Shown here in pieces: positions 34,353 through 43,107 of a DNA stretch of 64,000 nt. The position numbers and the translations under genes are program-made. How positions within the stretch are numbered: the stretch's first letter is position 1; the number at the start of each line of letters is the position of its first letter. A model generated the notes under the pieces. The model worked only from the letters and a program-made list of their open reading frames with translations. It was not told where the DNA came from and made no database searches. This stretch comes from Psychromarinibacter sediminicola (lineage in GTDB: Bacteria; Pseudomonadota; Alphaproteobacteria; Rhodobacterales; Rhodobacteraceae): the NCBI RefSeq assembly GCF_029168335.1, contig NZ_JARGYC010000005.1:1-64000 (forward strand). The letters are read 5' to 3'.

Positions 34353-35540
34353 TCAGGTTACCCGCGACTTGACCTGGTATTTCGGATCGCGCCAGATCTC
34401 CTGGGAGATGACCGCCTCGATATGGTCGGCGGCGGCGCGCACGTCGGCCTTGTCGAGATAGAGCGGGGTGAAGCCGAAGCGCATGATGTCGGGGGCGCGG
34501 AAATCGCCGATGACGCCGCGCTCAATCAGGGCCTGCATGGCGGCATAGCCCTGGTCGAACGCGAACGAGACCTGGCTGCCCCGTGCCGCGGGATCGCGCG
34601 GCGAGGCGAGGCGAAGGCCGGGGCAGCGCTTTTCCACCTCGGCGATGAACAGTTCCGACAGGCCGATGGAGGCCTGGCGCAGCTCTTCCATCGAAACGCC
34701 GTCCCAGACGTCGAGCGCCGTGTCGAGGATCGAGAGTTGTATGATCGGCGGGGTTCCCACGCGCAGACGCTCGGTCGACATCGCCGGGCGGTAGCCAAGC
34801 TCCATAGCGAAGGGCGCGTCATGCCCCATCCAGCCGCAGAGCGCGGGGGCGAGATCTTCGACGATATCGGGCCGGGCATAGATGAAAGCCGGGGCGCCGG
34901 GCCCGCCGTTCAGGTACTTGTAGGTGCAGCCGACGGCAAATTCGGCCTGCGATCCCGCGATGTCCAGGGGCAGCGCGCCGGCGCTGTGGGCGAGATCCCA
35001 GATCATCACCGCGCCGGCGTCATGGGCGGCGCGGGTGATCGCCGCCATGTCGTGCAGCCGCCCGGTGCGGTAATCGACATGGGTCAGCATCACGACGGCG
35101 ACGCTGTCGTCGATGGCGTCCGGCACGTCCTCGGGCGCGGGGGTGCGGATCTCGTGGCCCTTGTCGATCAGCCGTGCCAGGCCCTGGGCCATGTAGAGAT
35201 CGGTGGGGAAATTGCCGTTGTCCGAGAGGACCACCTTGCGGTCGGGGCGCATGTCGAGCGCGGCGGCGAGCGCCTGGAACACCTTGATCGAGAGCGTGTC
35301 GCCGGTGGCGACGGAGCCTTTCGGGGCGCCGATGAGCCCGGCGATCCGGTCGCCGACCCTTTGGGGCAGCGACATCCAGTCGGCGGTGTTCCAGGCCCGG
35401 ATCAGCTGCTGGCCCCATTCGTCGCCGATGACCTGCGCGGCGCGCTCGCGGGCCGCGGCGGGCAGCACCCCCAGAGAGTTGCCATCCAGATAGATGACGC
35501 CCTCGGGGATCGAGAACAGGTGCTTTCTGGGGAGACTCAC
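34353..35540 (-). CDS. kynU: Kynureninase
   Basis: A 395-residue fold-type I PLP enzyme that cleaves L-kynurenine to anthranilate and L-alanine. YLDGNSLGVLP is the family N-terminal signature. DLAHSAGALPLDI holds the PLP-pyridine aspartate and a conserved histidine, and GCTYKYLNGGPGAPAFIY contains the Schiff-base lysine Lys208. MRFGFTPLY is near the C-terminus. The start is a GTG overlapping the kynA stop (GTGA), so the two are translationally coupled. It provides the anthranilate activated by the ligase encoded upstream in the same operon. Confidence 0.95.
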   Translation of the reverse strand: MSLPRKHLFSIPEGVIYLDGNSLGVLPAAARERAAQVIGDEWGQQLIRAWNTADWMSLPQRVGDRIAGLIGAPKGSVATGDTLSIKVFQALAAALDMRPDRKVVLSDNGNFPTDLYMAQGLARLIDKGHEIRTPAPEDVPDAIDDSVAVVMLTHVDYRTGRLHDMAAITRAAHDAGAVMIWDLAHSAGALPLDIAGSQAEFAVGCTYKYLNGGPGAPAFIYARPDIVEDLAPALCGWMGHDAPFAMELGYRPAMSTERLRVGTPPIIQLSILDTALDVWDGVSMEELRQASIGLSELFIAEVEKRCPGLRLASPRDPAARGSQVSFAFDQGYAAMQALIERGVIGDFRAPDIMRFGFTPLYLDKADVRAAADHIEAVISQEIWRDPKYQVKSRVT

Positions 35541-36376
35541 AGCTCGCCTCGCACATGCCAGAGTTCCGGGAACAGCTCGACCTCGAGCATCCGGCGGAGA
35601 TAGCCGACGCCGGAGGTTCCGCCCGTTCCGCGCTTGAAGCCGATGACGCGCTCTACGGTGGTCACGTGGTTGAACCGCCAGCGCCGGAAGTAGTCCTCCA
35701 GATCGACGAGCTTTTCGGCGAGCTGGTAGAGCGTCCAGTAGCGGTCGACGTTCTGGTAGACGGTCTTCCAGCGGTCCTGGATCTCCGGGGTGGAAATGTG
35801 CGGACTGTCCAGCTGCGGTGCAGGCACGTTCCGTTCGTCGCCGTCCACGGTGCGGAACAGCAGGCGGATGGCCTCGTCGTAGAAGCTCGGGCGGGCGAGT
35901 TCCTCGGTCAGAAGCGACGAGACCTCGGGCACATGCGCATGGGGTTTGAGCATGTTGGGATTGCGGTTGCCCAGAAGGTATTCGATCAGCCGGTACTGAT
36001 AGGACTGGAAGCCCGAGGACGGACCGAGCGACTCGCGGAACGTGGTATAGTCGGCGGGCGTCATGGTCCGCAGCACTTCCCATTGCTGGTTGAGCTGCTC
36101 GAAGATGCGCCCGACACGCGCCAGCATCTTGAAGCACTCGGGCATCTGCCCGGCGATGAGGGCGGCGCGCGCCGCGGTCATTTCGTGGATGATCAGCTTC
36201 ATCCACAACTCGCTGGTGTGGTGCTGGATGATGAACAACATCTCGTCATGCGCATCGCTCAACGGATGCTGCTGGGCAAGAAGAGCATCGAGATGGAGGT
36301 AATCTCCGTAGGACATCGCGCTGCCGAAATCGGTCTTCGCGCCATCCGTCTCGGGATTGTACGCGCCCTCGGTCAT
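35537..36376 (-). CDS. kynA: Tryptophan 2,3-dioxygenase
   Basis: A 279-residue haem dioxygenase that opens the indole ring of L-tryptophan to N-formyl-L-kynurenine. SYGDYLHLDALLAQQHPLS and HDEMLFIIQHHTSELWMKLI are the conserved N-terminal blocks containing the distal histidine region. GPSSGFQSYQYRLIEYLLGN and RRWRFNHVTTVERVIGFKRG (proximal haem histidine) complete the signature, with GGTSGVGYLR at the active-site loop. GAGGAG precedes the ATG at 36376. It is coupled by ATGA to the CoA ligase and by GTGA to kynU. No kynurenine formamidase gene adjoins it. Confidence 0.95.
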   Translation of the reverse strand: MTEGAYNPETDGAKTDFGSAMSYGDYLHLDALLAQQHPLSDAHDEMLFIIQHHTSELWMKLIIHEMTAARAALIAGQMPECFKMLARVGRIFEQLNQQWEVLRTMTPADYTTFRESLGPSSGFQSYQYRLIEYLLGNRNPNMLKPHAHVPEVSSLLTEELARPSFYDEAIRLLFRTVDGDERNVPAPQLDSPHISTPEIQDRWKTVYQNVDRYWTLYQLAEKLVDLEDYFRRWRFNHVTTVERVIGFKRGTGGTSGVGYLRRMLEVELFPELWHVRGEL

Positions 36377-37992
36377 GTGGCGCTCCTCAGCTTGAACCGC
36401 TGTATCTTGCCGCTTTCGGTCTTTGGGAGGGCCTCCGTGAAGACAACGCTGCGCGGATACTTGTAGGGGGCGATCGTCGCCTTGACGTGATCCTGCAGGC
36501 GCTTGCGCATCTCGTCGGTGGCGTCGAAGCCGGGCGCCAGCACCACATGCGCCTGCACGACGGTGCCCCGGTTTTCGTCGGGGAGGCCGACCACCGCGCA
36601 TTCGACGACGGCCTCGTGGGAGAGCAGCGCCGCCTCGACCTCGGGGCCGGCGATACTGTATCCGGCGCTGACGATCATGTCGTCGTTGCGGGCGGCGAAA
36701 TGGAAATACCCCTCGTCATCCCGGGTGAAGGCGTCGCCGGAGAGGTTCCAGCCGTCGATCACGTATTCGCCCTGGCGATAGCCGCGCAGATACCGGCATC
36801 CGGTCGGGCCGCGCACCGCAAGCCGCCCCATCTCGCCCGGGGCCACCTCGGCGCCATCCGGGCCGATCACCTTGGCCTGATAGCCGGTGACGGGCTTGCC
36901 GGTGCAGGCGGGGCGGTGATCCTCGAACCTGTTGGTGATGAAGATGTGAAGCATCTCGGTGGCGCCGATCCCGTCGAGCATCGGCTTGCCCGTCTTGGCC
37001 TTCCATTCCTCGTAGACCGGGGCGGGCAGGGTCTCGCCGGCGGAGACCGCGGCGCGCAGCGATGTGAGATCGGCGCCATCGTCCATGGCCTGCAGCATGG
37101 CGCGGTAGGCCGTCGGCGCGGTGAAGCAGATGGTGGCGCGGTATTTCTCGATGATCTCGATCATGTTGGGCGGCGAAGCGGTTTCGAGCAGGGTCGCGGT
37201 CGCGCCGAAACGCAACGGGAAGATGGCGAGACCGCCGAGGCCGAAAGTGAACGCAAGGGGCGGTGAGCCAACGAATACGTCCGAGGGCTGCACGTCCAGC
37301 ACCTCCTTGGCATAGGCGTCGGCGATGATCAGCAGGTCGCGATGGAAATGCATCGTGCCCTTGGGCTTGCCCGTCGATCCCGAGGTGAAGCCGATCAGCG
37401 CGACATCATCCTGCGACGTTTCCACTGCGTCGAATGCGACGGGCTTTTCAAGGGCGAGCCGGTCGAGGTCGGCGTCGTGGTTGGAGGTGCCGTCGAAGCC
37501 GGTGACGGAGGTGAGGGTCGTGCTTTGCGCCGCGCAGATCTGCATCTCCTCCATCAGCCGCGTGTCGCAGAGCGCGTGGGTGATCTCGGCCTCATCGACG
37601 TATTTCAGCAGTTCGCCGGCGCGCAGCATGGGCATGGTGTTGACGACCACCGCCCCGGCCTTGGTGGCGGCGAGCCAGGCGGCGACCATCGCCGGGTTGT
37701 TGGCGGAGCGGATCAGGACGCGATTGCCTGGTTTGACCCCGAGATCCTCGACGAGTACATGGGCGAGCCGGTTGGTCCAGTCGGCCAGCTCCTTGTAGGT
37801 CCGCTGGCGTCCGTTTCCGATCAGCGCGATCCGGTCGCCATGGCCCCTGGCAACCATGGCATCGGTCAACTCGACCGCTGCGTTCAGCCTGTCGGGATAG
37901 TCGAACCCGTCGAGCAGCAGGTCGGGCCACTGATCCGCCGGGGGCAGGTTATCCCGGGCGAAGGTATCCGAATGAGCCGATGGTCTGAGCAT
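36373..37992 (-). CDS. abmG: 2-aminobenzoate-CoA ligase (benzoate-CoA ligase family)
   Basis: A 539-residue AMP-forming aryl-CoA ligase. The P-loop FTSGSTGKPKGTMHFHRD lies near residues 199-216. GIGATEMLHIF is the A5 motif, with the ATE glutamate, and FAARNDDMIVSAGYSIAG holds the hinge. LPKTESGKIQRFKLR ends with the catalytic lysine. Benzoate-CoA ligase family members act on benzoate, hydroxybenzoates or anthranilate. Coupling to tryptophan dioxygenase and kynureninase, and to an aminobenzoyl-CoA monooxygenase gene, makes anthranilate the substrate with good confidence. It is first in a three-gene leftward operon. Confidence 0.88.
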   Translation of the reverse strand: MLRPSAHSDTFARDNLPPADQWPDLLLDGFDYPDRLNAAVELTDAMVARGHGDRIALIGNGRQRTYKELADWTNRLAHVLVEDLGVKPGNRVLIRSANNPAMVAAWLAATKAGAVVVNTMPMLRAGELLKYVDEAEITHALCDTRLMEEMQICAAQSTTLTSVTGFDGTSNHDADLDRLALEKPVAFDAVETSQDDVALIGFTSGSTGKPKGTMHFHRDLLIIADAYAKEVLDVQPSDVFVGSPPLAFTFGLGGLAIFPLRFGATATLLETASPPNMIEIIEKYRATICFTAPTAYRAMLQAMDDGADLTSLRAAVSAGETLPAPVYEEWKAKTGKPMLDGIGATEMLHIFITNRFEDHRPACTGKPVTGYQAKVIGPDGAEVAPGEMGRLAVRGPTGCRYLRGYRQGEYVIDGWNLSGDAFTRDDEGYFHFAARNDDMIVSAGYSIAGPEVEAALLSHEAVVECAVVGLPDENRGTVVQAHVVLAPGFDATDEMRKRLQDHVKATIAPYKYPRSVVFTEALPKTESGKIQRFKLRSAT

Positions 37993-38352
37993 GACTGATC
38001 TCTCTGTTGGTGTCGCAGGATCGGTGCCCCGATCCGAAAGATGCCGCAGGGTCTTGTTCGATGATCGTTCGCTTCGTCATGGACGGCTGGCATCTGTTTC
38101 GTTTGGCATGGCGGCCCGCGGGCGGGCGCGACATCCCAGGTTGGCAATGGCCCGGTAAGGACTGTACCTGACGGGCCTGATATTTCAAGTCGGGATGTTA
38201 TGAGTTTGAAATACATGATGCCCGCGATGGGCTTCCCGGCAGGCGCGTCCAGCGCGTCGTTTCGATCGGCGGAGTTGATGGCTTTTTCCGGCTGCCGCTG
38301 CATCCGATGCATGCGCAGCACGGGCGGGACCGGAACCAGGCTGCGGCGGACC
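37993..38352. other. Promoter-containing gap between abmG and the MarR gene
   Basis: 360 bases with no recognisable gene. It contains the leader and promoter of the abmG-kynA-kynU operon and the inverted repeat at 38181-38213 described separately. A short AT-rich window (about 38178-38218) stands out in otherwise GC-rich sequence. Confidence 0.55.
38181..38213. promoter_or_regulatory. Inverted repeat upstream of the abmG-kynAU operon
   Basis: TATTTCAA (38181-38188) and TTGAAATA (38206-38213) form a perfect 8-bp inverted repeat with a 17-base spacer. The extended left arm TATTTCAAGT recurs exactly at 45117-45126 upstream of the enoyl-CoA hydratase gene. It is a likely regulator site for the anthranilate genes. 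Confidence 0.6.
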
Positions 38353-38853
38353 TCAGCTCTTGGCGACGGCCGCCGATCCCTTGCGGATGTCGAGCATGAT
38401 CGAGATGCCGCGGGCGGCATCGGCTTCCGACACATCGCGGAACATCTCGTCGATCCAGAGCCGGTGATCCTCGACCATCGCATCCATCAGGCTGCGGCCC
38501 TTGTCGGTGATGCAGACCTGGATGGCGCGGCGGTCGGTGCTCAGGTTTCGGCGCTCGGCCAGCCCGTCGGTGACCAGTCGATCGACGACTCCGGTGACAT
38601 TGCCGTTGGAGACGATGAGGAATTGCGACAGCTCGCTCATCTTCATGCCTTCGGGCTGTGCATGCAGCGCCGCGAGCACGTCGAACCTGGGCAGGGTGGT
38701 GTCGTAGTTGACCCGAAGCTTCTCGCGCAGCTGGCTTTCCACGTGGCGCACGGCCTTCAGCATCTGCAGCCAGAGACGCAGACGATGCACGGCAAGGCGG
38801 TCGTCATCGTGCTGAGGGTCCTGGCTCTGGCTCATCGTCCCGAAGGTCTCCAT
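38353..38853 (-). CDS. MarR family transcriptional regulator
   Basis: A 166-residue winged-helix regulator of the MarR family. The recognition region is LIVSNGNVTGVVDRLVTDGLA followed by the wing RNLSTDRRAIQVCITDKGR, the classic D-R-R wing motif. Members controlling aromatic catabolism often bind aryl-CoA thioesters, so an anthraniloyl-CoA-type ligand is plausible. It sits between the two anthranilate operons and is the likely regulator of the shared motif. Start choice is uncertain: ATG at 38853, GTG at 38868 and ATG at 38835 are all possible, and none has a strong ribosome binding site. Confidence 0.87.
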   Translation of the reverse strand: METFGTMSQSQDPQHDDDRLAVHRLRLWLQMLKAVRHVESQLREKLRVNYDTTLPRFDVLAALHAQPEGMKMSELSQFLIVSNGNVTGVVDRLVTDGLAERRNLSTDRRAIQVCITDKGRSLMDAMVEDHRLWIDEMFRDVSEADAARGISIMLDIRKGSAAVAKS

Positions 38854-38872
38854 ATGCGCAATACTCACATAT
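38852..38872. promoter_or_regulatory. Inverted repeat at the MarR gene start
   Basis: ATATGCG and CACATAT match as inverted arms at 6 of 7 positions with a 7-base spacer. They cover the proposed start codon and upstream bases of the MarR gene. Autorepression is a reasonable guess. Confidence 0.35.
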
Positions 38873-39037
38873 CAATCATTCCAGACTGCAAGTAAAGGGG
38901 CCGGCTACGGATGCCCCCTCGGCCAGGACCGACACCCGCGCACCGGATAGAAATGCGGCATTCCAGTGCCTTGCGGACAGCCTCCGCAGGCCGCGACGCG
39001 GTCGGTCCTGCCAGAGGATGCTTTCGGTATGAAATAC

Positions 39038-39463
39038 CTATGCCTCGCGGGCAGGGGCGCCGGGGCTCGGTATCACGGCGGTGGCCTCGATCTCGATCCT
39101 GGCTTCGTCCTCCATCAGAGCCACCACCTGCACCACGGCCATGGCCGGAAAATGGCGACCGATCACCTCGCGATAGGCCGCGCCGAATTCCTTGAGGTTC
39201 GCCAGGTACTCCGACTTGTCGGTGACATACCAGGTCAGCCGCACCAGGTGCTCGGGCCGGGCGCCGGCCTCGGCCAGCACCGCGACGATATTGAGGAGCG
39301 TCTGGCGGAACTGGCCCACCATGTCGGTATGCTCCCATTGCTGCGCCGCGTTCCAGCCGACGAGCCCGCCGGTGAACACGATGCGGCCCTCGGCCAGCAT
39401 GCCGTTGGCATAGCCTTTCGCGGGCACCCAGCCGTCGGGCTGGAGAAACATGTGAGGGGTCAT
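39038..39463 (-). CDS. RidA family (enamine/imine deaminase) protein
   Basis: A 141-residue YjgF/YER057c/UK114 family protein, a trimeric enzyme that typically hydrolyses reactive enamines and imines. IVFTGGLVGWNAAQQWE and LVRLTWYVTDKSEYLANL are family blocks, and a late VALMEDEARIEIEATAV segment includes the conserved glutamate. The usual catalytic arginine position is occupied within a divergent segment, so activity needs testing. Here it may hydrolyse the ring enamine formed after reductive dearomatisation of aminobenzoyl-CoA. The ATG at 39463 overlaps the thioesterase stop (ATGA). Confidence 0.82.
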   Translation of the reverse strand: MTPHMFLQPDGWVPAKGYANGMLAEGRIVFTGGLVGWNAAQQWEHTDMVGQFRQTLLNIVAVLAEAGARPEHLVRLTWYVTDKSEYLANLKEFGAAYREVIGRHFPAMAVVQVVALMEDEARIEIEATAVIPSPGAPAREA

Positions 39464-39918
39464 GGCGGGCATGTGCGTGTCTTTTTGGCTGTTTCGTCGG
39501 ACGGGATGAGATAGGGCGTCATCGCCGCGCGCACGGGCGCGGGCCAGGGGACGGACCTGCCGCCGCCGATCTTCGCGTGAACCACCGTGGCGCGGCAGAA
39601 GAACCTGCGCTCCCCGGCGCCGAGGCAGGCGATCTCGAAGGTCGCCGAAGCGGTGCCGATCCGGGCCACGCCGAGCGTCAGTTCGAGCCAGTCACCGAGA
39701 AAGGATGGCGACATGAAGTGGACCTCGATCCGTCCCATCGGGGTTCCGTTTCCGATCGCGGCCTCGCCCATGCTGCTCCAGGCGTAATCCAGCGCATCCG
39801 CGAAGAAGCGTTCGGTCAGCGCCGAGATCATCTCGAAGTACCTGGGATAATACACCATGCCCGCGGGGTCGCAGTGGTTGAACTCTACCTGACGGTGGAT
39901 AGAGAAAACCTGGCTCAT
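39460..39918 (-). CDS. Acyl-CoA thioesterase, 4-hydroxybenzoyl-CoA thioesterase-like
   Basis: A 152-residue hotdog-fold thioesterase. VEFNHCDPAGMVYYPRYFEMI carries the 4HBT active-site pattern, with the catalytic aspartate in CDPAG. It may rescue CoA from dead-end aryl-CoA thioesters or regulate anthraniloyl-CoA levels. It overlaps the SDR gene (ATGA) and the RidA gene (ATGA), so it belongs to the same operon as the monooxygenase. The ATG at 39918 fits the family start. Confidence 0.87.
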   Translation of the reverse strand: MSQVFSIHRQVEFNHCDPAGMVYYPRYFEMISALTERFFADALDYAWSSMGEAAIGNGTPMGRIEVHFMSPSFLGDWLELTLGVARIGTASATFEIACLGAGERRFFCRATVVHAKIGGGRSVPWPAPVRAAMTPYLIPSDETAKKTRTCPP

Positions 39919-40658
39919 GTCTCGCCCCCGGAGACCGAGATGCACTGGCCGGTGATCATGTCCGTGCCCTCCGAGCACAGCCAGAGCACGGTCTTGGCCA
40001 CGTCTTCTGGCGGCACCAACCGGTGCATCGGGTTTGTCGCTTCCAGCGCGGCGCGCGCCTCTTCCGGGCTGCGGCCGGTCTTTTCGACGATCTTGGCGAT
40101 GGAGCGGTCGGTCATCTCGGTGTCGAGGAAACCGGGACAGACGGCATTTGCGGTGACGCCCTTGCGGGCCAGCTCCAGCGCCACGGATTTCACCATGCCC
40201 ACGACCCCGTGCTTGGCGGCGCTGTACGGGGCGACGTACGGATAGCCCTTCAACCCGGCGGTCGACGCGATGGCGATCAGGCGGCCCCAGGGCTTGCCCT
40301 GCATCGCCCGCGCGCCTTCGCGCAGGGTCAGGAAGCTGCCCACCAGGTTCACCTCGACCATCCGCCGGAAAGCGTCGAGCTCGGTCTTCACGAAGGGCGC
40401 GCTTTCCGATGCCCCGGCATTGGCCACCACGATATCGGGCGCGGCCTCGGCCATGAGCCGTGCCACCGCCGCCTCCTCGGTGACGTCGCAGACCGCGGGG
40501 CGGATGCCGGCATGCCCCGCGGCCACGGCGTCCAGCGGCGCAGCGCGGCGCCCGCAGATCGTCACCGCCGCGCCCGCCTCGGCCAGCGTCAGCGCGATGG
40601 CCGCGCCGGTGCCGGAGCCGCCGCCGGTGACAAGGGCCGATTTCCCCGAGAGGCTCAT
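39915..40658 (-). CDS. SDR family NAD(P)-dependent dehydrogenase
   Basis: A 247-residue classical short-chain dehydrogenase. TGGGSGTGAAIA is the cofactor loop, VANAGASES the structural motif, and IASTAGLKGYPYVAPYSAAK holds the catalytic serine, tyrosine and lysine. In this operon it should oxidise a hydroxyacyl-CoA intermediate during beta-oxidation-like breakdown of the dearomatised ring. The start overlaps the upstream stop by ATGA. Confidence 0.88.
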   Translation of the reverse strand: MSLSGKSALVTGGGSGTGAAIALTLAEAGAAVTICGRRAAPLDAVAAGHAGIRPAVCDVTEEAAVARLMAEAAPDIVVANAGASESAPFVKTELDAFRRMVEVNLVGSFLTLREGARAMQGKPWGRLIAIASTAGLKGYPYVAPYSAAKHGVVGMVKSVALELARKGVTANAVCPGFLDTEMTDRSIAKIVEKTGRSPEEARAALEATNPMHRLVPPEDVAKTVLWLCSEGTDMITGQCISVSGGET

Positions 40659-42937
40659 GAGTTCATGGCCCGTTCGCGTTCGGCCAGGGTGTTGGCCTGG
40701 CGCCGTCCGCCCTCGTAGGGCTTGAGCCATGTCTGCTCGGTGTCGCCGAGGTCCACCGCCGCGTGCAGCGTCCAGTAGGGATCGGCCAGATGCGGACGGG
40801 CCAGCAGCACCAGATCGGCACGCCCCGCCATGAGGATCGAATTGACGTGGTCGGGTTCGTAGATGTTGCCCGCCACGAGGGTGGGCACATCGATCTCGTT
40901 GCGCACCCGGTCCGAGAACGGCACCTGGAACATCCGGCCATAGACCGGCTGCTCGGCCTTGTCGGTCTGCCCGGAGGAGACGTTGATCGCATCCGCCCCG
41001 GCCGCCTTGAACGCCGCCGCCACCCTGACCGCCTCCTGTGGCGTCATGGCATCCTCGCCCATCCAGTCATGCGCCGAGATGCGCACCGTCATCGGTTTCG
41101 CCTCGGGCCATTCCGCCCGCATGGCGCCGAACACCTCAAGCGGGAAGCGCAGCCGGTTCTCCAGCGAACCGCCGTACGCGTCGCGGCGCTTGTTTGTCAC
41201 CGGCGACAGGAAGGAGGCCAGCAGATAGCCATGCGCGGCATGCATCTCGATCATGTCGAACCCGGCCGCGGCGGCGGCGCGCACCGCCGCGACGAACTGG
41301 TCGCGCACGAGATCCATATCGGTGCGGTCCATCTCGCGGGGGACGACGTTGCCCTCCATCAGCGGGATCGGCGAGGCCGAGATCAGCGGCCAGTTGCCCT
41401 CGGGCAGGGGCTGGTCGATGCCGTCCCAGGCCAGCCGGGTCGAGCCCTTGCGCCCGGCATGGCCGATCTGCGCGCAGATCTTGGCGGGCGTTTCCTCATG
41501 CACGAAATCGACAAGCCGGCTCCAGGCCGGAACCTGAGCCTCGCCGATGCACGGGCAGCCGGGCGTGATCCGCCCTTCTTCGCTGACGCAGAGCATCTCG
41601 GTGAAGACGAGCCCGGCGCCGCCCTTGGCCCGCTCGGCGTAATGCACGAAATGCCAGTCGGTCGGCATGCCGTCCTTCGCCTTGTACTGCGCCATGGGCG
41701 AGACCACCACGCGATTGACCAGTTCCATGTCGCGAAGCCGGAACGGCGCGAACATCGGGCTGCGCGCCGAATTGCTGCCCGCGCGGGCCTGGAACCAGGC
41801 CTCCGCCGAGGCCAGCCAGTCGGGATCGCGCAGGCGCAGGTTCTCGTGGCTGATCCGCTGCGACCGGGTCAGCAGCGCATAGTTGAACTGCATCATGTCG
41901 AGATCGAGATAGCGTTCGATCTCTTCGAACCACTGGGTCGAATTGCGCGCGGCCGAGGTGACGCGCAGCACCTGCAGCTTGCGATCGTCCTGATAGGTCT
42001 GAAGCGCCTCGGACAGCGGCGTGCCGGCGCTCAGCGCGTCGGCAAGGGCGATGGCGCTCTCCATGCCCAGCTTGGAGCCGGAGCCGATCGAGAAATGCGC
42101 CGTGGCCGAGGCATCGCCCAGAAGCACCACGTTGTCGAAATACCAGTGTTCGCAGGTCACCCGCGGGAAGCGGATCCAGGCCGAGCCGCGGATGTGGCTG
42201 GCATTGGTCATCAGCGCATGGCCGCCGAGGTGCCGTTCAAAGATCTTCTCGCAGAGCGCGATGCTCTCCTGCTGGCTCAGCCTGTCGAAGCCGAAGGCCT
42301 CGAACACCTCCGGGCCGCATTCCACGATGAAGGTCGCGGTGTCGTCGTCGAACTGATAGGCATGCGCCCAGATCCAGCCATGCTCGGTCTTCTCGAAGAT
42401 GAAGGTGAAGGCATCGTCGAATTTCTGATGCGTGCCGAGCCAGACGAAATGGTTGGTCCGCATGTCGATCTCGGGCTGGAACCGGTCGGCATGGATCCTG
42501 CGCGTCTTCGAGTTCAGCCCGTCCGCGGCGACCACGAGGTCGTGGCTCGCGCGCAGGGCCTCCAGCCGCTCCTCGCTTACCTCGTGTTCGAACACCATGG
42601 TAACGCCCAGATCGCGGGCGCGCTCCTGCAAGAGCTGGAGCATCCTCTTGCGCCCGATGCCGCAGAACCCGTGCCCGCCCGACACCATGCTCTCGTCGCC
42701 GCGGATCACCTTGACGTCGTCCCAATAGGCGAAGTGATCGCGGATCATCTTTTCCGACACGGGGTCGTTCTGGTCGAAATTCGACATCGTCTCGTCCGAC
42801 AGCACCACGCCCCAGCCGAAGGTGTCGTCGGGCCGGTTGCGCTCGTAGACGGTTATGTCATGGGCGGCATCGCGCAGCTTCATGGAGATCGCGAAATAGA
42901 GGCCGGAGGGTCCGCCACCGAGAACGGCGATTTTCAT
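40655..42937 (-). CDS. abmA: Bifunctional 2-aminobenzoyl-CoA monooxygenase/reductase (salicylyl-CoA 5-hydroxylase-like fusion)
   Basis: A 760-residue fusion of two flavoenzymes. Residues 1 to about 390 form an FAD monooxygenase with VLGGGPSGLYFAISMK at the N-terminus and LLGDASATAHFSIGSGSKL near residue 270. Residues from about 394 form an old-yellow-enzyme TIM barrel: MFAPFRLRDMELVNRVVVSP, HAAHGYLLASFLSP and RRDAYGGSLENRLRF. This architecture is known for 2-aminobenzoyl-CoA monooxygenase/reductase of aerobic anthranilate degradation and for salicylyl-CoA hydroxylase fusions. The linked aminobenzoate-CoA ligase and kynureninase favour anthraniloyl-CoA as substrate. It begins a four-gene leftward operon. 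Confidence 0.92.
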   Translation of the reverse strand: MKIAVLGGGPSGLYFAISMKLRDAAHDITVYERNRPDDTFGWGVVLSDETMSNFDQNDPVSEKMIRDHFAYWDDVKVIRGDESMVSGGHGFCGIGRKRMLQLLQERARDLGVTMVFEHEVSEERLEALRASHDLVVAADGLNSKTRRIHADRFQPEIDMRTNHFVWLGTHQKFDDAFTFIFEKTEHGWIWAHAYQFDDDTATFIVECGPEVFEAFGFDRLSQQESIALCEKIFERHLGGHALMTNASHIRGSAWIRFPRVTCEHWYFDNVVLLGDASATAHFSIGSGSKLGMESAIALADALSAGTPLSEALQTYQDDRKLQVLRVTSAARNSTQWFEEIERYLDLDMMQFNYALLTRSQRISHENLRLRDPDWLASAEAWFQARAGSNSARSPMFAPFRLRDMELVNRVVVSPMAQYKAKDGMPTDWHFVHYAERAKGGAGLVFTEMLCVSEEGRITPGCPCIGEAQVPAWSRLVDFVHEETPAKICAQIGHAGRKGSTRLAWDGIDQPLPEGNWPLISASPIPLMEGNVVPREMDRTDMDLVRDQFVAAVRAAAAAGFDMIEMHAAHGYLLASFLSPVTNKRRDAYGGSLENRLRFPLEVFGAMRAEWPEAKPMTVRISAHDWMGEDAMTPQEAVRVAAAFKAAGADAINVSSGQTDKAEQPVYGRMFQVPFSDRVRNEIDVPTLVAGNIYEPDHVNSILMAGRADLVLLARPHLADPYWTLHAAVDLGDTEQTWLKPYEGGRRQANTLAERERAMNS

Positions 42938-42985
42938 GCCCAGGTACTCCCGCTTGGTCCGAGGCAGCGTACCAGACCGGATATA

Positions 42986-42995
42986 AACTTTAAAT
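42986..42995. promoter_or_regulatory. Shared half-site upstream of abmA
   Basis: AACTTTAAAT, 48 bases before the abmA start, is identical to the right arm of the palindrome at 45118-45140 upstream of the enoyl-CoA hydratase gene. The surrounding 42981-43020 is AT-rich, as expected for a promoter. No convincing left arm is present, so this may be a half-site. Confidence 0.45.
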
Positions 42996-43107
42996 ATGAA
43001 ACGTATGCTACAATCATCACAGCTTTCTGATCCCTTAATATCTTGCGAGCGAGGGTCAATTTTCGGGGCGACGCGGGCTCAACAAATTTAGACATCAACG
43101 ACATCTC

